From Anaerolineae bacterium (GTDB lineage Bacteria > Chloroflexota > Anaerolineae > Anaerolineales > E44-bin32), in contig DUEW01000016.1 in assembly GCA_011174845.1 (NCBI GenBank), positions 1-44,814 of the forward strand: DNA of 44,814 bases, written 5' to 3'. The notes under the pieces are model-generated. The model searched no databases, was not told the DNA's origin, and worked only from the letters and a program-made list of their open reading frames with translations. The translations under genes and the position numbers were made by a program. Below are positions 40,313-44,814 of this stretch, piece after piece (positions within the stretch are counted from its first letter, which is position 1; each line of letters starts with the position of its first letter).

Positions 40313-41167
40313 CTACTCTAGATTATTGAGAGCCTTTGTATCCTCTTGGGGGATAGTCTTGAGATCCAAGGGTGTCACTTTGTGACGATCCGATGGGGGC
40401 TTAAATGGAGGTGCATAGGGTGGGGTCACCTCAGGGGGACCCCCTGGATCTTCACCGTAAATCAATTCAACCTTGGCGATCGAAATCACATCACCTGGAC
40501 GGAGACGGTGCTTCTTCACCCGACGCCTATTGACAAAAGTTCCTGCCGTAGATTTGAGATCGTTGATGATAAAGCCATTTTCTGATGATTTCAATTGCGC
40601 GTGCCGTCTGGAGACGTGTGGGTCATTTAGAATTAGGTCATTGCTGGGGAGACGTCCGATGCTAATGGTCTCTTTATCCAGCGGAAAGTGACGTTTACCT
40701 TCCACGACCAAAAAAGCGTTTAAAGGTGGCTGTTCAGCGGTCTCCACCAAAGGTGTTTTTTGCTCTTCTGTGAATTCTAGGGGATCACTACTATGCCAGG
40801 CGATCACACGAATTTCCCCCATCGACAAGGTGGGATCGGTAGCAAGTGTGATATGTGGCTCTTTGGCCACAAGAAACCCGAATTCCTTCAGGACCTTTCG
40901 AAGATCAGAAGCTAATTGTTTTTGAACTTCAGGCGGAGATCGTTGAAGTTCGCCTGTCTCACGTGGATGTATGCTAAGGGTATATTGATCAGGCGCATAG
41001 GAACGACCCTCTTGATCCTTGCGCGAGCACTCAATTACCTCCTTAGCAAGATGGCGAGAGACAGCGCTCGCAGAGAAGGTGTGCCAAGGGAGAAGTTCTA
41101 AGCTACTCCGGAGAGAGTCCTTTAATGCAGCTTCCAGAGAAGCCAAACGATCTTCCATACCATCCAT
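40313..41167 (-). CDS. FHA-domain protein with N-terminal DUF3662 (FhaA-like) domain
   Basis: SAVSRHLAKEVIECSRKDQEGRSYAPDQYTLSIHP... (DUF3662); FHA: ISIGRLPSNDLILNDPHVSRRHAQLKSSENGFIINDLKSTAGTFVNRRRVKKHRLRPGDVISIAKVELIY. Confidence 0.9.
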   Translation of the reverse strand: MDGMEDRLASLEAALKDSLRSSLELLPWHTFSASAVSRHLAKEVIECSRKDQEGRSYAPDQYTLSIHPRETGELQRSPPEVQKQLASDLRKVLKEFGFLVAKEPHITLATDPTLSMGEIRVIAWHSSDPLEFTEEQKTPLVETAEQPPLNAFLVVEGKRHFPLDKETISIGRLPSNDLILNDPHVSRRHAQLKSSENGFIINDLKSTAGTFVNRRRVKKHRLRPGDVISIAKVELIYGEDPGGPPEVTPPYAPPFKPPSDRHKVTPLDLKTIPQEDTKALNNLE

Positions 41168-41219
41168 TATACGATTCTATGGAAGAACGACAAGCGGGAA
41201 TCCGTACTATACTGAAAGC

Positions 41220-41630
41220 ATGGAACCACAGGGATATGAAGAGATCGAACATACTGCAGATTGGGCGCTTCGGGTCCGAGGGAATAACCTCGAAGAGTTG
41301 TTTCGTAATGCAGCTCTTGGAATGCTGCAATTAGCGGGAGTTGAACCACGTGAGGGTCTTGCTCAGAAGCGGTTGATCGAACTTCAAGCGACAGACAGTG
41401 AAGGTCTGCTCGTCACATGGTTAGAGGAAATCTTGTTTATATTAGAATCAGAAGACGTCACTTTTACGGAGTTTGATCTCAGGCTGGAGGGCAACACACG
41501 TTTGACGGCCACAGTTCAAGAAGCTCCGTTAATGAATATCAAGGAACATATCAAAGCTGTGACATATCATAACCTCAGAATCGCACGGATGGAGAATGGT
41601 TTTGAAGTTACTGTGGTCTTTGATGTATGA
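41220..41630 (+). CDS. Archease
   Basis: [38 protein letters not shown]...[27 protein letters not shown]...[11 protein letters not shown]. Start at 41220; the track start at 41019 overlaps the divergent gene. Confidence 0.93.
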   Translation: MEPQGYEEIEHTADWALRVRGNNLEELFRNAALGMLQLAGVEPREGLAQKRLIELQATDSEGLLVTWLEEILFILESEDVTFTEFDLRLEGNTRLTATVQEAPLMNIKEHIKAVTYHNLRIARMENGFEVTVVFDV

Positions 41631-41644
41631 ATGGGAGGTGTGAT

Positions 41645-43096
41645 GTGATTCGGAAACAGGATTTCAGTCAGATTGGACCGGTTCTTTGGGAGATCTCTAC
41701 CTCCTTCAGGGAAGATATGCGCGTCCCGGTTCGAATTTTTGCAGACGATCGAATGCTCGAAGCGGCCTTGAGTGACCGTTCAATCCAGCAGGCCGTAAAC
41801 GCGGCAACCCTGCCCGGTCTTGTAAGCCATGTCAGTGTGATGCCGGATGTTCATCAAGGATATGGTTTTCCTATTGGGGGTGTGGCAGCAACACGCTTGC
41901 CAGATGGTGTGATATCTCCAGGTGGAATTGGTTACGACATCAACTGCGGGGTAAGGCTCTTATCCAGCAACATCTCAGCAGAGGAAGCCAAACCTCACAT
42001 GGCCAATCTTGCAAGTGCCCTCTATGCTAACTGCCCCAGTGGTGTTGGGGGCAAAGGTAGCGTTCCATTGAGTGCCAAACAATTGGATAAGGTCTGTCGG
42101 CTTGGTGCGGAGTGGGCACTCGAGAATAGCTACGCTCGTCCGGAGGACATTCAACGGACGGAAGAAGGAGGTCGAATAAAGGACGCTGATCCCACGCATG
42201 TGAGCCTTCGTGCCAAACAACGCGGTCGTCCGCAATTGGGAACCTTAGGCGCTGGCAACCACTTTATTGAGGTCGACGTAGTTGAACAGATCTTCCATCC
42301 GGAAGCTGCTCGCGCGATGGGTCTCGAGGAGGGCATGCTCGCGCTCCAAATCCACTGTGGCTCTCGTGGCTTTGGCCATCAGATTTGCTCCGATTATGTT
42401 CGTGAACTACAGGGTGCTGTCCAGCGTTATAACATTCGTCTCCCAGATCGTGAATTGGTATGCGCGCCCCTCGATTCTCCTGAGGGTACGCATTACCTCT
42501 CAGCTATGGGTTGCGCCGCAAATTACGCCTTCGCGAACAGACAGATCTTGGTGCATCATGCACGCAGATCTTTCGAGCAATCCTTGGCCGGAAAGGTGCG
42601 AGAGTGGGATCTGCGACAAGTGTATGACATCGCCCATAACATGGGAAAGATTGAAGAACACACCATTGATGGCAAAAAGGTTCGAGTCTGTGTACATCGT
42701 AAAGGCGCTACACGTGCTTTCGGTCCCGGTTTTGCGGAACTCCCAGAAGAATACCGAGAGCTTGGACAGCCTGTCCTCGTCCCTGGAAGCATGGGCACCT
42801 CCTCCTGGGTCCTGCTTGGCACCGAGGCATCAATGGCTCTCTCATTTGGTTCCACTTGCCACGGTGCGGGGAGGGTCATGAGCCGCAAGCAAGCCAAGCG
42901 GACAGTTCGTGGAGATCAGTTACGAGAGAAATTGGAAAGCGGTGGTATTCACATTCGCGCTGGTTCCATGCCAGGCTTGGCAGAGGAGGCGCCGCAGGCC
43001 TACAAGGATGTCGACTCCGTGGTGGATGTTGTTGTACGAGCAGGCATCGCAAAGAAGGTCGCCCGTCTCCGTCCATTAGCTGTGATCAAGGGGTGA
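41645..43096 (+). CDS. rtcB: RNA-splicing ligase RtcB
   Basis: [99 protein letters not shown] 41645 after GGGAGG preferred; ATG 41627 also possible. Confidence 0.97.
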   Translation: MIRKQDFSQIGPVLWEISTSFREDMRVPVRIFADDRMLEAALSDRSIQQAVNAATLPGLVSHVSVMPDVHQGYGFPIGGVAATRLPDGVISPGGIGYDINCGVRLLSSNISAEEAKPHMANLASALYANCPSGVGGKGSVPLSAKQLDKVCRLGAEWALENSYARPEDIQRTEEGGRIKDADPTHVSLRAKQRGRPQLGTLGAGNHFIEVDVVEQIFHPEAARAMGLEEGMLALQIHCGSRGFGHQICSDYVRELQGAVQRYNIRLPDRELVCAPLDSPEGTHYLSAMGCAANYAFANRQILVHHARRSFEQSLAGKVREWDLRQVYDIAHNMGKIEEHTIDGKKVRVCVHRKGATRAFGPGFAELPEEYRELGQPVLVPGSMGTSSWVLLGTEASMALSFGSTCHGAGRVMSRKQAKRTVRGDQLREKLESGGIHIRAGSMPGLAEEAPQAYKDVDSVVDVVVRAGIAKKVARLRPLAVIKG

Positions 43097-43131
43097 CAAA
43101 ACGCGATTAAAAACTTGGGAAGTGAAACGAA

Positions 43132-43166
43132 GAAGGGCACGGATTAACGTGCCCTTCTCATTTTTT
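43132..43166 (+). terminator. Rho-independent terminator after rtcB
   Basis: GAAGGGCACG-gattaa-CGTGCCCTTC followed by TCATTTTTT. Confidence 0.88.
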
Positions 43167-43188
43167 CGGACTCCATTTCTAACAAAAC

Positions 43189-44430
43189 CTACGGCCATTC
43201 TCTTGGCGACAATCTTATGAAACGCCTCTTACCGACTCGAAGCACCTGAGATTCTGGCGAGTCTAGGATCTTATCCTGGTCATCCTGGATGATGCCGTCT
43301 AAACGCACGCCGCGTTGCTCAATCAAACGTCGAGCTTCGCTCTTGCTCTCGACTAATCCGCTGTCTACCATGACTTCCACCAACGTCTTTCCTGGTGTTA
43401 GGACGAAATCTGGCATCTCTTCCGGTTCCTCCCGCTCTTGGAACACTCGTATAAAAGCTTCTTCTGCTGGTTCGACAGCTTCTTCACCGTGAAAGATCTC
43501 TACAATTTCACGAGCTAACCGCATCTTCACATCCCTGGGGTGAAGTCCACCGGATGCTAATCCAGATTCGATTTCATCGATCTCGTTGGGCGTCCATCGA
43601 GTCACCAAGCGGAAAAAGTGGCTCATGGCGATGTCAGGCACGCTCATCACTTTGCCGTACATATCCTCCGGAGCGGCATTGAGCGGGATATGATTCCCCA
43701 ACGATTTGCTCATTTTAACCACGCCATCCGTCCCGGGGAGAATCCCATGGATAATGGCGATGTTTGGTCTCTCTCCCAAAGCTTCCATCAACTTACGTGC
43801 AGCGGTGACGATATTAAATAACTGGTCTGAACCTCCGATCTGCACATCTGTCTTCAGATGGTACGCATCATACCCCTGCATAAGCGCGTAGAAGAACTCA
43901 TGAAAGTAGATCGGATCTTCCGCATCCCAACGTTTACGGAAGGCTTCTCGAGCCAGGAACTGTTGCACAGTGAAGTTAGATGCAAGTCCGATGAGATCTT
44001 GAAAGTTCAAATCCGATAGCCACATGTCGTTGTAAGCGATATGTGTTCGTTTAGGATCTAGAAGTTTAAAAGCCTGCTCTGCGTAGGTTTCAGCGTTTCG
44101 TGCCGCTTCTTCCATATTGAGTTGAGCTCTGACTGAATCTTTATCCGAGGGATCACCTACTAGCGAAGTAAAGCGGCCGATGACAAAGGTCACGTCGTGT
44201 CCCAACTCTTGAAATTGACGCATCTTTCGCATGGGTACAGTGTGTCCCAGGTGCAGATCGGAGGTGCGGGGATCAAAGCCGCAATACACTCGCAGCGGAC
44301 GCCCTTCAGCTTCGACGTCCTGTAGTCGCTGCCGCAGCTCATCGGCCATTGCTTGCTTGAGCGTGTCATCCCCGTACTCCGTACCTTGCATCAAGAGGGA
44401 AACTTGATCGTCGAGGGATAAATCTGCCAT
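43189..44430 (-). CDS. tyrS: Tyrosyl-tRNA synthetase
   Basis: RVYCGFDPRTSDLHLGHTVPMRKMRQFQELGHDVTFVIGRFTSLVGDPSDKD; KMSKSLGN; C-terminal S4-like RRLIEQRGVRLDG. Confidence 0.96.
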   Translation of the reverse strand: MADLSLDDQVSLLMQGTEYGDDTLKQAMADELRQRLQDVEAEGRPLRVYCGFDPRTSDLHLGHTVPMRKMRQFQELGHDVTFVIGRFTSLVGDPSDKDSVRAQLNMEEAARNAETYAEQAFKLLDPKRTHIAYNDMWLSDLNFQDLIGLASNFTVQQFLAREAFRKRWDAEDPIYFHEFFYALMQGYDAYHLKTDVQIGGSDQLFNIVTAARKLMEALGERPNIAIIHGILPGTDGVVKMSKSLGNHIPLNAAPEDMYGKVMSVPDIAMSHFFRLVTRWTPNEIDEIESGLASGGLHPRDVKMRLAREIVEIFHGEEAVEPAEEAFIRVFQEREEPEEMPDFVLTPGKTLVEVMVDSGLVESKSEARRLIEQRGVRLDGIIQDDQDKILDSPESQVLRVGKRRFIRLSPREWP

Positions 44431-44472
44431 CGGAAATTCTCCTAAAGCATGATGGGCTAGTATAAATAACGT

Positions 44473-44500
44473 ACAGCGTGGGTTGCGCAGCCCACGCTGT
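44473..44500. repeat. Near-perfect 28-bp palindrome upstream of tyrS
   Basis: ACAGCGTGGG-TTGCGCAG-CCCACGCTGT. Confidence 0.8.
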
Positions 44501-44566
44501 GATTTACCAAAGATGTTCTAAGCAGTCGTCGACTCACCTGGCAATAGGCGCGCAATAATATCCAAA

Positions 44567-44586
44567 GGGGGGGCGGAACCCGCCCC
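44567..44586. repeat. G/C-rich palindrome
   Basis: GGGGGGGCGG-AAC-CCGCCCC; 7-bp stem GGGGCGG/CCGCCCC. Confidence 0.75.
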
Positions 44587-44684
44587 TGAAGTAAATGTAT
44601 CTACGCGCGCCAAGAATAGCAAGATGCTCCATGATTGAGCAATGATACCATAAGGCGAGGCAATGTTGTTAAGAAGACCGCCTC

Positions 44685-44814
44685 ACAAGTCAAACTCCCC
44701 TCACCCTTTCCCCTCCCAAAAGGAGAGAGGACCTTTCACATTCTCCCTTCCAAGGAGAAGGCCGGGGTGAGGGTTGAACATCCTACAAGTCAACCTCCCC
44801 TCACCCTTTCACTC
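44685..44814. repeat. Two direct copies of a 26-bp unit 100 bp apart, running to the window edge
   Basis: ACAAGTCAAACTCCCCTCACCCTTTC (44685-44710) and ACAAGTCAACCTCCCCTCACCCTTTC (44785-44810), 25/26 identical; internal CCCTCACCC/GGGTGAGGG inverted repeat. Confidence 0.85.

Noticed and set aside
44430-44560. T-box riboswitch in the tyrS leader
   Set aside because: No GGGTGGNACCGCG T-box sequence or specifier-loop architecture found upstream of tyrS; only a simple palindrome.

Overview
The window is a chromosomal housekeeping region, probably from a Chloroflexota/Anaerolineae-like bacterium (an inference from gene order and protein character; no search was run). From left to right it contains: a methyltransferase gene running off the left edge (absent from the ORF track), pyruvate phosphate dikinase, a minus-strand SUF Fe-S assembly operon (sufC-sufB-sufD-unknown-sufS-sufU-Rieske) divergent from a sufR-like regulator and a sufT-like gene, an ECF sigma factor with a small membrane protein, a DnaQ/DinG helicase, efp, a Cys-rich unknown protein, a HAD-DinB fusion, tRNA-Leu(UAG), tig-clpP-clpX, rlmN, rpe, rpmB, an asp23-fakA-degV-degV-recG-coaD cluster, pyrG, a roadblock protein, the ffh-rpsP-khpA-rimM block, mtnP, an FHA protein divergent from archease-rtcB, and tyrS. 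I found no CRISPR array, prophage, transposase or obvious novel multi-gene defence system. The least explained signals are: (i) divergent suf/sufR promoters that share an exact 10-bp inverted motif at their -35 boxes; (ii) a roughly 80-bp dispersed intergenic repeat in two inverted copies; (iii) a cluster of nested palindromes at 12.03-12.23 kb; (iv) an uncharacterised basic-tailed protein inside the suf operon; (v) several promoters that appear to give leaderless or near-leaderless transcripts. All calls come from reading the sequence; no database searches were performed.
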